From Bacteroidales bacterium (lineage in GTDB: Bacteria > Bacteroidota > Bacteroidia > Bacteroidales > UBA932), in NCBI GenBank assembly GCA_017615445.1, contig JAGAAD010000112.1, positions 1 to 32,111 of the forward strand: 32,111 nucleotides of DNA, given 5' to 3'. Shown here in pieces: positions 16,096 through 23,481 of this stretch. Each line of letters begins with the position of its first letter. Position 1 is the first letter of the stretch. The position numbers and the translations under genes are program-made. The notes beneath the pieces were generated by a model. It was not told where the DNA came from. It did no database searches and worked only from the letters and a program-made list of their open reading frames with translations.

Positions 16096-16097
16096 TT

Positions 16098-17189
16098 ATG
16101 ATGAGGGCATTGTACAAAGCATTCTTCGCAGTTCTGGCAGGGATAATGATCTCTGCCGGCGCCTTTGCGCAGAGCAAGTTCGGCGGAATAGTCTCGATAG
16201 ACAAGACGGTCCACGACTGGGGCGATGTCACCGTCAAAGACGGCCCTCTGAGCTGCAGCTTCACCGTCACTAACATATCTGCCGAGCCGGTGATGATCAG
16301 GACTGTGGCGAGTTCCTGCGGCTGCACCGGCGTGAAATGGACCATAGAGCCGATCGCCCCCGGGCAGAGCGGCACGATCGAGGCCACCTACTCGAACGAC
16401 GAAGGCCCGTATGCCTTCGACAAGACGCTGACCGTCAGTTTCGTGGGCGTGCGCAAGCCGCTGATCCTGCACCTGCGCGGGGTCGTGCACCCGAAGAAAA
16501 TGCCGCTCAAGGAAACGTATGCCGTTCAGTTCGGGCAGCTCGGCTTCCGTGAGGCCGAGATGAAGGTCGGGAACCTCAGCCAGGGCGAGCAGAAAAGCCT
16601 TGAGGTCCGGGTGGCCAACGTCGGCAAGAAGGAGATCACGGTCAGCTTCGACTGCGTCTCCCCCTTCCTCTCGTTCACGCCGTCCGAGCTGAAGATTGCC
16701 GGCAACAGCACCGCCATGCTCGGCGTGACAGTCACGGCCGACCGTAGCCTCTGGGGCCGGAACCTCTACTACGCCACGCCGGTGGTGAACGGCGTCCGGC
16801 AGGACGGCCAGGTCTCGTTCGCGGCCACGACGCGCGAAAATTTCGACTCCTGGAGCGCGGCGCAGCTTGCCTCGGCCCCGGCGGCCGAATACGACGGCTC
16901 GTTCGCGGCTGACCCGGTCCAGGCCGGCACGCCGATCCGGGCTTCCTTCAAGATTGCGAACAGCGGAAAGACGCCGCTGACAATATACAAGATGGATTTG
17001 AACGGTTCGAACATCTCCGTGCGCTCGTCTGTCCGCAGCATAAAGGCCGGCGGGAAGGGAGCGTTCGAGTTTGGGATGGACACTACCGGCATGAAGCCGG
17101 ACGGCGATAACCTGGGCATCATAACTCTCTACACAAATGATCCCCGTCATAGCATTATTCATCTTTATATTGACGTGATTATTTTGTAA
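16098..17189 (+). CDS. DUF1573 domain exported protein
   Basis: The 363-residue protein has a signal peptide (ISAGAFAQ). An Ig-like DUF1573 domain follows at about residues 25-125, showing the family hallmarks HDWGDV, FTVTN and the CGCTGVKW motif. Two further beta-sandwich repeats follow (about 135-240 and 260-360), each with the LTIYKMDL/LEVRVANV-type strand pattern. It is predicted to be periplasmic or surface-exposed; function is unknown. ATG at 16098 (or the next codon, 16101) is used; an upstream GTG at 16080 was rejected because it precedes the -7 element. With only 5 nt between that element and the ATG, the message is probably leaderless. Confidence 0.85.
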   Translation: MMRALYKAFFAVLAGIMISAGAFAQSKFGGIVSIDKTVHDWGDVTVKDGPLSCSFTVTNISAEPVMIRTVASSCGCTGVKWTIEPIAPGQSGTIEATYSNDEGPYAFDKTLTVSFVGVRKPLILHLRGVVHPKKMPLKETYAVQFGQLGFREAEMKVGNLSQGEQKSLEVRVANVGKKEITVSFDCVSPFLSFTPSELKIAGNSTAMLGVTVTADRSLWGRNLYYATPVVNGVRQDGQVSFAATTRENFDSWSAAQLASAPAAEYDGSFAADPVQAGTPIRASFKIANSGKTPLTIYKMDLNGSNISVRSSVRSIKAGGKGAFEFGMDTTGMKPDGDNLGIITLYTNDPRHSIIHLYIDVIIL

Positions 17190-17213
17190 CTTAGCGGCGC
17201 AAATTTTCTATCA

Positions 17214-19106
17214 ATGGCAGAAGAGCAGATTAGGTACACAGACGAAAACATACGGACTCTCGAAGGTGTGACCCACATCCGGATGAGGCCCGGTATGTAT
17301 ATAGGAAGGCTGGGAGACGGCCGCAGCCAGGACGACGGTATTTATGTGATGCTGAAGGAGATAATCGACAACTCGATAGACGAGTTCTCGATGGGCTTCG
17401 GCAAGCAGATCACGATAGACATAACCGAAGAAGGAATGGTCAGCGTGCGCGACTTCGGACGCGGTATTCCGCTCGGCTCCGTCGTGAAGGCCGTTAGCGT
17501 GCTGAACACCGGCGGAAAGTTCGACGACAAAGCCTTCAAGAAGTCCGTGGGTCTGAACGGCGTGGGCTCGAAGGCCGTGAACGCCCTCTCATCCGAATTC
17601 AAGGTCTGCTCGTATCGCGACGGCCTCTGCCATTGGGCCACTTTCCTCAAGGGCGAGCTTTCCGGCGAGGCCGAAGAGCCCACCAAGGAGAAAAACGGAA
17701 CCCTGATATCATTTAAGCCGGATTCCGAGATGTTCGGAGCCTTCGCCTTCAACATGGACTATGTGGAGACGATGGTGAAGAATTACTCCTACCTGAAGAA
17801 GGGCTTGACTCTCGTCCTGAACGGGACGTCCTACCGCTCGGAGAACGGCCTTCTGGACCTCGTGAACGACAACCTCAGCGAGGAGCCGCTCTACCCGCCT
17901 ATCCACCTGGAAGGAGACGACATAGAGATAGTTCTTTCGCACGGCAATGCCTACGGCGAAAACATCAGCTCGTTCGTGAACGGCCAGAACACCCGCGACG
18001 GCGGAACTCATCTCGCGGCCTACCGCGAGGCGATCGCGAAGACGCTGAAGGAGTTCTTCGGAAAGAACTACGAACCGGCGGACTGCCGCCAGGGAGTGGT
18101 GGGCGCAATCAGCATCCAGATTCAGGAGCCGAAATTCGAGAGCCAGACGAAGATCAAGCTGGGCTCCACCTATCTCTGGGAGAAGAACGGCGACGTAGGC
18201 CCCACCATCCGTTCTTTTGTGAACGACTTCGTCTCGAAGGCTCTGGACGATTATCTGCGCATCCACAAAGAGATAGTCCCCATAATCGAGGAAAAGATCA
18301 AGTCAAACAAGCAGGAGCGCGAGGAGATCGCCGGAATTCAGAAGAAAACCCGCGAGAAGAACAAAAAGGCAAACGTCTACAACAAAAAGCTCCGCGACTG
18401 CCGTTACCACTACAACGACAAGATCACTGAAAGGACTCCGCAGGAGATTCAGGACTATATTGACGCTTCCTCTATCTTCATTACCGAGGGAGATTCCGCT
18501 TCCGGAACCATCACCAAAGCCCGCAATGCGAACTATCAGGCTGTGTTCTCCCTGCGCGGAAAGCCCATCAACTGCTATAAAGAGAGCCGCAAGAAAGTGG
18601 CTGAGAATGAGGAGCTTAACCTGCTGATTTCAGCTCTCGGAGTGGAGGATGATCTGGAAGATCTCCGCTACAACAAGATTGTGGTCGCCACAGATGCTGA
18701 TGACGACGGTATGCACATCAGGATGCTGGTGCTGACCTTCTTCATGAAGTACTATCCGGATCTTATCCGCCGCGGCCATGTCCATATCCTTCAGACTCCC
18801 CTCTTCAGGGTCCGCAACAAGAAAGACAATATCTACTGCTACGACCAGGTGGAGAAGGAGAAAGCGATTGCGAAGCTCAAGACCGGAGTGGAAATCACCC
18901 GCTTCAAGGGCCTCGGCGAGATCTCTTCAGACGAATTCGCGGACTTCATCGGCGAAGGAATGAGGCTGGACCATGTCAAACTCGCAGACGAGGAGAGCAT
19001 CTCCGAGATTATGGAGTTCTACATGGGCGACAACACCATCGAGCGCCAGAACTTCGTCCGTGCGAACCTCCGTTCGGAGGAAGAACTGGAAGACGTGGAT
19101 ATCTAG
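17214..19106 (+). CDS. parE: DNA topoisomerase IV subunit B
   Basis: The 630-residue type IIA topoisomerase ATPase subunit works with ParC to decatenate daughter chromosomes. The GHKL ATPase domain shows RPGMYIG, the DNSIDE ATP/Mg motif, GRGIP and GLNGVGSKAVNAL. The transducer domain follows, then the TOPRIM region with EGDSASGTI near residue 424 and TDADDDGMHIR near 493, where the acidic residues bind Mg. Length fits ParE rather than GyrB of this phylum (GyrB usually carries an insertion), though the two are close homologues. It is followed after 4 bp by an acyltransferase gene. Confidence 0.9.
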   Translation: MAEEQIRYTDENIRTLEGVTHIRMRPGMYIGRLGDGRSQDDGIYVMLKEIIDNSIDEFSMGFGKQITIDITEEGMVSVRDFGRGIPLGSVVKAVSVLNTGGKFDDKAFKKSVGLNGVGSKAVNALSSEFKVCSYRDGLCHWATFLKGELSGEAEEPTKEKNGTLISFKPDSEMFGAFAFNMDYVETMVKNYSYLKKGLTLVLNGTSYRSENGLLDLVNDNLSEEPLYPPIHLEGDDIEIVLSHGNAYGENISSFVNGQNTRDGGTHLAAYREAIAKTLKEFFGKNYEPADCRQGVVGAISIQIQEPKFESQTKIKLGSTYLWEKNGDVGPTIRSFVNDFVSKALDDYLRIHKEIVPIIEEKIKSNKQEREEIAGIQKKTREKNKKANVYNKKLRDCRYHYNDKITERTPQEIQDYIDASSIFITEGDSASGTITKARNANYQAVFSLRGKPINCYKESRKKVAENEELNLLISALGVEDDLEDLRYNKIVVATDADDDGMHIRMLVLTFFMKYYPDLIRRGHVHILQTPLFRVRNKKDNIYCYDQVEKEKAIAKLKTGVEITRFKGLGEISSDEFADFIGEGMRLDHVKLADEESISEIMEFYMGDNTIERQNFVRANLRSEEELEDVDI

Positions 19107-19110
19107 TGCC

Positions 19111-19668
19111 ATGGGCCAGAAATTCTGCAAATTCATCTACGAAAAAGTGATGGGATGGAAGGCCACCGAGCCTATCATCCCTGAGGACAAGGCTCTTGTT
19201 CTGGCGGCGCCGCACACCAGTATCTGGGATTTCGCCGTGGGATATTTCTATTACCACTCGCTCGGCGGGAAGCTGAAGGTGATGATTAAGAAAGAAGCTT
19301 TCTTCTTCCCTGTCTCGCTGCTTCTTCGCGCTATGGGCGGCTTCCCTATAGACCGCAAGAATCCGCAGGAAATGATGATGAGAATAATCCACGAGATTAA
19401 TTCCACCAATGAGAAGGTTGTTCTTGTCATCTGCCCGGAAGGCACCCGCAAGGCCGTCCACAAGTGGAAAACCGGATACCACACCATCGCCAAGGCCTGC
19501 AATCTGCCTGTCTATCTCGCGCATATAGACTACAAAAAGAAAGAATTCGGCCGCGGTCCCCGCGTCGAACTCACCGACAACCCCCGCGCGGACACCGACC
19601 GCATCCAGCAGATCTACGAAGATATGCATCTGACTGCCCTTCATCCGGAAGGGTATACCACAAAATAA
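19111..19668 (+). CDS. Small PlsC-family acyltransferase
   Basis: The 185-residue protein has the acyltransferase motif HTSIWD (His-X4-Asp, near residue 33), the GGFPIDR block near 75 and CPEGTRK near 107, the order expected for 1-acylglycerol-3-phosphate acyltransferases. It lacks a clear membrane segment and is at the short end of the family, like the MlaY/OlsA-like small members. The substrate is probably a lysophospholipid or an aminolipid. ATG 19111 follows the parE stop by 4 bp. This start codon carries the last CATG tetranucleotide in the window. Confidence 0.87.
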   Translation: MGQKFCKFIYEKVMGWKATEPIIPEDKALVLAAPHTSIWDFAVGYFYYHSLGGKLKVMIKKEAFFFPVSLLLRAMGGFPIDRKNPQEMMMRIIHEINSTNEKVVLVICPEGTRKAVHKWKTGYHTIAKACNLPVYLAHIDYKKKEFGRGPRVELTDNPRADTDRIQQIYEDMHLTALHPEGYTTK

Positions 19669-19670
19669 TT

Positions 19671-19717
19671 TTGTATTTCCATAAATAGTTTCTATATTTG
19701 CGTCCCCTTTTGGGGAC
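19671..19717 (+). promoter_or_regulatory. Promoter and 5'-end hairpin of the rpsF operon
   Basis: The -33 TTG (19671-19673) and -7 TATATTTG (19693-19700) have a 19-bp spacer. A perfect hairpin, GTCCCC-TTTT-GGGGAC (19702-19717), starts within a few bases of the predicted transcription start, so the mRNA would begin with or inside the stem. The leader is about 40 nt. Confidence 0.7.
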
Positions 19718-19743
19718 AGTATTATTATTTAACGTATAACAAA

Positions 19744-20166
19744 ATGATCAAACAGTACGAAACCGTTTTCATTGCAACTCCCGTTTTGTCTGACGCCCAG
19801 ATGAAGGAAGCGGTTGCCAAGTACACAGACCTCATCAAGAACAATGGGGGCGAAATCGTGTACGAAGAGGACTGGGGTCTTAAGCAGCTCGCTTACCCTA
19901 TCCAGCACAAGACATCAGGATTCTATTACCTGATCGAATTCAAGGCTACCCCCGAGTTTGTAGCCACCCTCGAGACTCAGTATCACCGCGACGAGCGCAT
20001 CATCCGCTACCTCACCGTAGCGCTTGACAAGGACGCTATCGCATACGCTGAGCATCGTCGTCAGGTCCGCGCCGCAAAGGCCAACGCCCCTCAGGAAGAG
20101 GTCGTGGAGCCCAAGGCAGAGATCGCAGAGCCCGAAGTTGAACCCGAAATTGCAGAGGAGGCATAA
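19744..20166 (+). CDS. rpsF: 30S ribosomal protein S6
   Basis: The 140-residue protein shows the S6 fold sequence: [13 protein letters not shown], the [19 protein letters not shown] core and FYYLIEF. A low-complexity acidic C-terminal tail of about 30 residues ([21 protein letters not shown]) extends the usual domain, as is common in Bacteroidetes. S6 pairs with S18 in the platform of the small subunit, and the gene for S18 follows after 2 bp. Confidence 0.97.
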   Translation: MIKQYETVFIATPVLSDAQMKEAVAKYTDLIKNNGGEIVYEEDWGLKQLAYPIQHKTSGFYYLIEFKATPEFVATLETQYHRDERIIRYLTVALDKDAIAYAEHRRQVRAAKANAPQEEVVEPKAEIAEPEVEPEIAEEA

Positions 20167-20168
20167 TT

Positions 20169-20444
20169 ATGGCAGCTAATGTTGAAAACAGCGGTATCCG
20201 CTATCTTAATCCTCCGACCGTAGAGGTTCGCAAGAAGAAGTACTGCCGCTTCAAGAAAGCAGGCATCAAGTATGTGGATTACAAGGACGCAGAGTTCCTC
20301 AAGAAGTTCCTCAACGAGCAGGGTAAGATTCTCCCTCGCCGCATCACCGGCACCTCGCTGAAGTTCCAGAGGAAGGTCGCTCAGGCTATCAAGCGTGCGC
20401 GCGCCATCGCTCTTCTTCCCTATGTTACTGACCTTCTTAAATAA
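20169..20444 (+). CDS. rpsR: 30S ribosomal protein S18
   Basis: The 91-residue protein carries the S18 hallmarks: [19 protein letters not shown], then [24 protein letters not shown], the conserved rRNA-binding stretch. Length is normal. It starts 2 bp after rpsF, and rplI follows after 8 bp, the standard S6-S18-L9 order. Confidence 0.98.
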   Translation: MAANVENSGIRYLNPPTVEVRKKKYCRFKKAGIKYVDYKDAEFLKKFLNEQGKILPRRITGTSLKFQRKVAQAIKRARAIALLPYVTDLLK

Positions 20445-20452
20445 TTGAGAGT

Positions 20453-20893
20453 ATGAAGATTATCCTTAAGAAAGAAGTCGCAGGTCTCGGAGAGGCTCTC
20501 GACGTCGTTGAAGTAAAGGCTGGTTACGCTCTCAATTACCTGGTTCCCCAGGGATACGCAATCGTCGGAACTCCTTCCGCTCTCAAGCAGAACGAGGAGA
20601 CGATTCGCCAGAGGGCTCACAAAGAGGCCAAACTCGTTGCTGACGCTCAGGCTCTCGCAGCCAAGGCAGAAGCTAAAGTGCTTAAGATCGAAGCCAAGGT
20701 CGGCGAAGGCGGCAAACTTTACGGTGGTGTTACCGCCGCTCAGGTTGCTGAAGCTCTCGCAGCTGCTGGCATCGAGCTTGACAAGCGCAACATCGAGGTT
20801 CCTGAAATCAAGGCCCTCGGCGAGTATGAAGCCAAGGCTAAGTTCTACAAAGGCGTTTTCGCCACCCTCAAGCTCGAGGTTGTAGAAGCCTAG
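20453..20893 (+). CDS. rplI: 50S ribosomal protein L9
   Basis: The 146-residue protein begins with the L9 N-terminal domain (MKIILKKEVAGLGEALDVVEVKAGYALNYLVPQGYA, the rRNA-binding part). The connecting long helix and the C-terminal domain follow, with GEGGKLYGGVTAAQVAEAL. It is the last gene of the ribosomal operon. Its 3' end overlaps the 3' end of the convergent epimerase gene by 26 bp, with no terminator visible between them. Confidence 0.97.
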   Translation: MKIILKKEVAGLGEALDVVEVKAGYALNYLVPQGYAIVGTPSALKQNEETIRQRAHKEAKLVADAQALAAKAEAKVLKIEAKVGEGGKLYGGVTAAQVAEALAAAGIELDKRNIEVPEIKALGEYEAKAKFYKGVFATLKLEVVEA

Positions 20894-22073
20894 TCATCAG
20901 CTCCAAACACATTCGTCCGTTGTGATACGGACACTTCCAGAAGCCGGCTCGGTCATCATCAAGATTGACTGAGCCGTCTTCTTTACGTCCCCAGTACCAC
21001 TCTCCGTCGGGAGCGATTATCTTGGATTTGATGTACTTCCATTCGGCATAGGCACGCTCAAGATCCGCCGAGTCGCCGGCGAGCTGCCAGCGATTGAGAT
21101 AGCCCACGACCGCTTCTGCCTGCACCCACCAGTCGCGGTCTTCTTTACGATAATCGCCGGACGGGTCGAATTCGTAGATCATTCCTTCAGCGGTCAGGCC
21201 TTCGGAAGCAGCGGTGGCGAGATCGCGGCTTGCCCCCAGACATTCAAGGTAAAGAAGGCGATCCATCGGATCTCCACCTTCGCAAAGCACCTCCGCTGCT
21301 TCAACCAGAAGCCAGGAGGTCTCGATGTCGTGTCCGAAGGACTGCATCTGTCCGTGGAGATTCCAATCTTCGTCGAAAAAGAGGCCGAGATGTCCGTTTG
21401 GCTGAATAATCTTATCCAGGAAAAGCCTGATCAAGTTCGCGAGATGATCGTGCAGAAGAGAGTCTTTCCAGACCCGGTATAAACCCGTATATGCCTCTAG
21501 AATGTGCAGATGAGTGTTCATCGTCTTCGCGTAATTCTCATCTTTCTCCGAAAGGCGCATATCCTCGATTATTCCCCACTCGCGGGTGCAAGCTTCGATG
21601 TAACCGTTCTTCTGAGCGTCGAAACTGTGCTCTTCGATGCTCTGATATAAAGATATTGCCAAATCAAGCGCATCCTGCCCGCCGCTTGCCCGATAGTACT
21701 CAGCCAATCCGTAAACCGCAAACGCGATAGCGTAGAACTGCTTCTTCGTATCCAAAGGATTTCCTGCAGCATCCACACTCCAGTATGCTCCGCCGAATTC
21801 GCGGTCCACGAAGTGTTCCGCGATATAGTTAGCCGCGCGGGTAGCAGCTTCGAGATATTCGGGCTTGCCGAGTATACGAAATGCCTGCGAGAAGGTCCAT
21901 AGGATACGGGAATTCAGAATCAGGCCTTTTTCGGCTTCTGGGATAAGCTTGCCGTTGCCGTCTCTGCGTCCGTAGTAACCGCCCCTGGGGTCGGTCATAT
22001 TCTCAATCCAATAAGGAAGAATGTTTGAAGTCAGTTCCTGCGAGACTTCCTGTTTCAACTCATCGAGTGTCAT
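20868..22073 (-). CDS. Cellobiose 2-epimerase / N-acylglucosamine 2-epimerase family protein
   Basis: The 401-residue (alpha/alpha)6-barrel protein of the AGE superfamily shows family motifs in order: RGGYYGRRDGNGK, KGLILNSRILWTFSQA, YAIAFAVYGLAEYYRA, the catalytic-pocket SFGHDIETSWLL with its His, DWWVQAEAVVGYLN, and a late FWKCPYHNGRMCLEL with a second conserved His. This motif set is closest to cellobiose 2-epimerases, which convert the reducing-end glucose of cellobiose to mannose and act on mannobiose in beta-mannan use. Sialic-acid-linked N-acylglucosamine 2-epimerase is less likely. The ATG at 22073 lies 8 nt after TATATTTG. It is divergent from the AraC regulator of the SusCD locus and its promoter is overlapped by a dyad. 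Confidence 0.88.
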   Translation of the reverse strand: MTLDELKQEVSQELTSNILPYWIENMTDPRGGYYGRRDGNGKLIPEAEKGLILNSRILWTFSQAFRILGKPEYLEAATRAANYIAEHFVDREFGGAYWSVDAAGNPLDTKKQFYAIAFAVYGLAEYYRASGGQDALDLAISLYQSIEEHSFDAQKNGYIEACTREWGIIEDMRLSEKDENYAKTMNTHLHILEAYTGLYRVWKDSLLHDHLANLIRLFLDKIIQPNGHLGLFFDEDWNLHGQMQSFGHDIETSWLLVEAAEVLCEGGDPMDRLLYLECLGASRDLATAASEGLTAEGMIYEFDPSGDYRKEDRDWWVQAEAVVGYLNRWQLAGDSADLERAYAEWKYIKSKIIAPDGEWYWGRKEDGSVNLDDDRAGFWKCPYHNGRMCLELMTRLLQPRA

Positions 22074-22081
22074 ATTAATGG

Positions 22082-22129
22082 CAAATATAATAAGAAGCGT
22101 GCAAGATGTCCCAAATTATGGGACATCTT
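22082..22129 (-). promoter_or_regulatory. Epimerase promoter with overlapping dyad operator 1
   Basis: The -7 element TATATTTG is at 22089-22082 and a TTTG that could serve as -33 is at 22115-22112. The 10-bp perfect dyad AAGATGTCCC / GGGACATCTT (22103-22112 and 22120-22129, 7-bp centre) covers that -33 position. A protein bound there would block the promoter. Confidence 0.6.
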
Positions 22130-22154
22130 AAGCAAAAAAGGGGTGTTTTCGCGC

Positions 22155-22181
22155 AAGGTGTCCCATTTTTCGGGACACCTT
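22155..22181. promoter_or_regulatory. Dyad operator 2, covarying with dyad 1
   Basis: AAGGTGTCCC / GGGACACCTT (22155-22164, 22172-22181) has the same 10-bp arms and 7-bp centre as dyad 1. The one differing base in the left arm (A to G) is matched by T to C in the right arm. The centres are 52 bp apart, close to five helical turns. An outer pairing GGTGTTT (22142-22148) with AAACACC (22182-22188) extends it. Confidence 0.6.
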
Positions 22182-22200
22182 AAACACCAACCATATTTAA

Positions 22201-22367
22201 GCGGTCGGCAGTTGCCCCATCCGGAACTCCAGTCACCTTCGGCTCCTTCCGGCCCCTTCCATCCTATCCTTCGTCATCGCTTCGCGATAACTCGTCTAGG
22301 ACGGACACCTACCCCCTGCCCGTGCCCGGGGGGTGGGCACGTCCGGCTGGAGCAACTGCCGCACCGC
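22201..22367. repeat. Folded intergenic element with 24-bp terminal inverted arms
   Basis: Imperfect arms at 22201-22224 and 22343-22367 (gcggt-cggcagttgc against gcaactgccgcaccgc) close a 118-bp interior. The interior has its own hairpins: ATCGC-ttc-GCGAT (22276-22288) enclosed by TCCTA/TAGGA (22262-22266, 22297-22301), and CGTGCCC/GGGCACG (22321-22341). No open reading frame was recognised. It could be a structured RNA or a small miniature element. Confidence 0.6.
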
Positions 22368-22413
22368 ATATACATATTCAGGTTAAAAAAGTATCATATT
22401 TTCGAAAATTTTG

Positions 22414-22421
22414 TATATTTG
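22414..22421 (+). promoter_or_regulatory. -7 element of the AraC regulator gene
   Basis: TATATTTG lies 23 nt before the ATG at 22445. No convincing -33 TTG stands 19-21 bp upstream, so the promoter may be weak or activator-dependent. Confidence 0.55.
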
Positions 22422-22444
22422 CCACTGAACAACACAGTTAAACG

Positions 22445-23323
22445 ATGGCAGAAGTACTCGAAGAAATAACGCACCTCACTCCGAAGGACTGTTATTTCAT
22501 CGTGGAGCGTCACAAACGCACATTTGATTACCCTATACACCAGCACGCCGAATGCGAGCTCAACTTCGTTGAGAACGCGAAAGGAGTAAGGCGAATTGTG
22601 GGCAGCAGCATCGAAGAAATCGGCGAATACGACCTCGCGCTGATCAACTCCCCCAACCTGCCCCATATGTGGGAGCAGGGCGACTGTCCGCCAAGCCAGA
22701 TACGCGAAATCACGATCCATTTTTCTCCGGACCTTCTGGGCGACAGCCTTATGTCGCGCAACCAGTTCGCGTCCATCAAGGAAATGCTCGAGCGCGCCAA
22801 GCACGGTCTTGCCTTCCCCACCAGCGCCATTATGAAGGTGTATAGTATGCTGGATATACTCGCCGCGGAAAAGAACTCCTTCAACCAGTTCCTGGCTTTC
22901 GTGCAAATACTTTACGAGCTGTCCCGTTCGAAATACCGTGAATTGGACGTGACTGCGAGCCCGGAATCCTCTCATACCGCAACAGAAGACCCCAGGATCG
23001 CTTCCGTCAAGAATTATATTGCTGAAAAATATCAGGAAGACATTACCCTGGAAACTCTTGCAGACCTGGCCGGAATGACTCCTACGGCCTTCAGCCGCTA
23101 TTTCAAACTGCACACAGGCAGGACGGTCAGCAACTATATCATCGAAACCAGGCTGGGAGCCGCGTCGCGCGCACTTGTGGACACATCCCTGACGATAGCC
23201 GAGATCTGCTACAACTGCGGATTCAACAACCTTTCCAACTTCAACAGAACCTTCAAATCGAAACGTGGCGTAACACCCCGCGACTTCAGGATGAACTACA
23301 AGAAGAAAAAAGTGTTGGTTTAA
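22445..23323 (+). CDS. AraC-family transcriptional regulator
   Basis: The 292-residue protein has an N-terminal cupin-like ligand domain (about residues 1-110, with FDYPIHQHAECELNFV and the conserved HQH metal- or sugar-binding motif). The C-terminal AraC-type double HTH is at about 185-287 (ITLETLADLAGMTPTAFSRYFK and LTIAEICYNCGFNNLSNFNR, then RGVTPRDFR). It most likely activates the SusCD operon that begins 158 bp downstream on the same strand, and possibly the divergent epimerase, in response to a released oligosaccharide. A one-component AraC regulator, rather than a hybrid two-component system, is known for several hemicellulose loci. Confidence 0.9.
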   Translation: MAEVLEEITHLTPKDCYFIVERHKRTFDYPIHQHAECELNFVENAKGVRRIVGSSIEEIGEYDLALINSPNLPHMWEQGDCPPSQIREITIHFSPDLLGDSLMSRNQFASIKEMLERAKHGLAFPTSAIMKVYSMLDILAAEKNSFNQFLAFVQILYELSRSKYRELDVTASPESSHTATEDPRIASVKNYIAEKYQEDITLETLADLAGMTPTAFSRYFKLHTGRTVSNYIIETRLGAASRALVDTSLTIAEICYNCGFNNLSNFNRTFKSKRGVTPRDFRMNYKKKKVLV

Positions 23324-23354
23324 CAAAAAATTTGCACTATTTGGCAAATTAGTA

Positions 23355-23386
23355 TTTGTTTACACCTATATATAAAAGTACTTTTG
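23355..23386 (+). promoter_or_regulatory. Promoter of the susC operon
   Basis: The -33 TTTG (23355-23358) and -7 TACTTTTG (23379-23386) are separated by 20 bp. The leader to the ATG at 23482 is about 90 nt, AT-rich, with a run of nine T (23408-23416). Such long leaders are common in SusC transcripts and may carry post-transcriptional control. Confidence 0.75.
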
Positions 23387-23481
23387 CATTGTAAAGTGTG
23401 AAAGTGCTTTTTTTTTACTGCCACAAACACAATTATTAATATTTTTTACTAACCAAATTTATTAACCAAAAATCAGGTACA

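Noticed and set aside
23408..23416. Run of nine T in the susC leader as a terminator or attenuator
   Set aside because: No GC-rich stem precedes it, so intrinsic termination is not supported.
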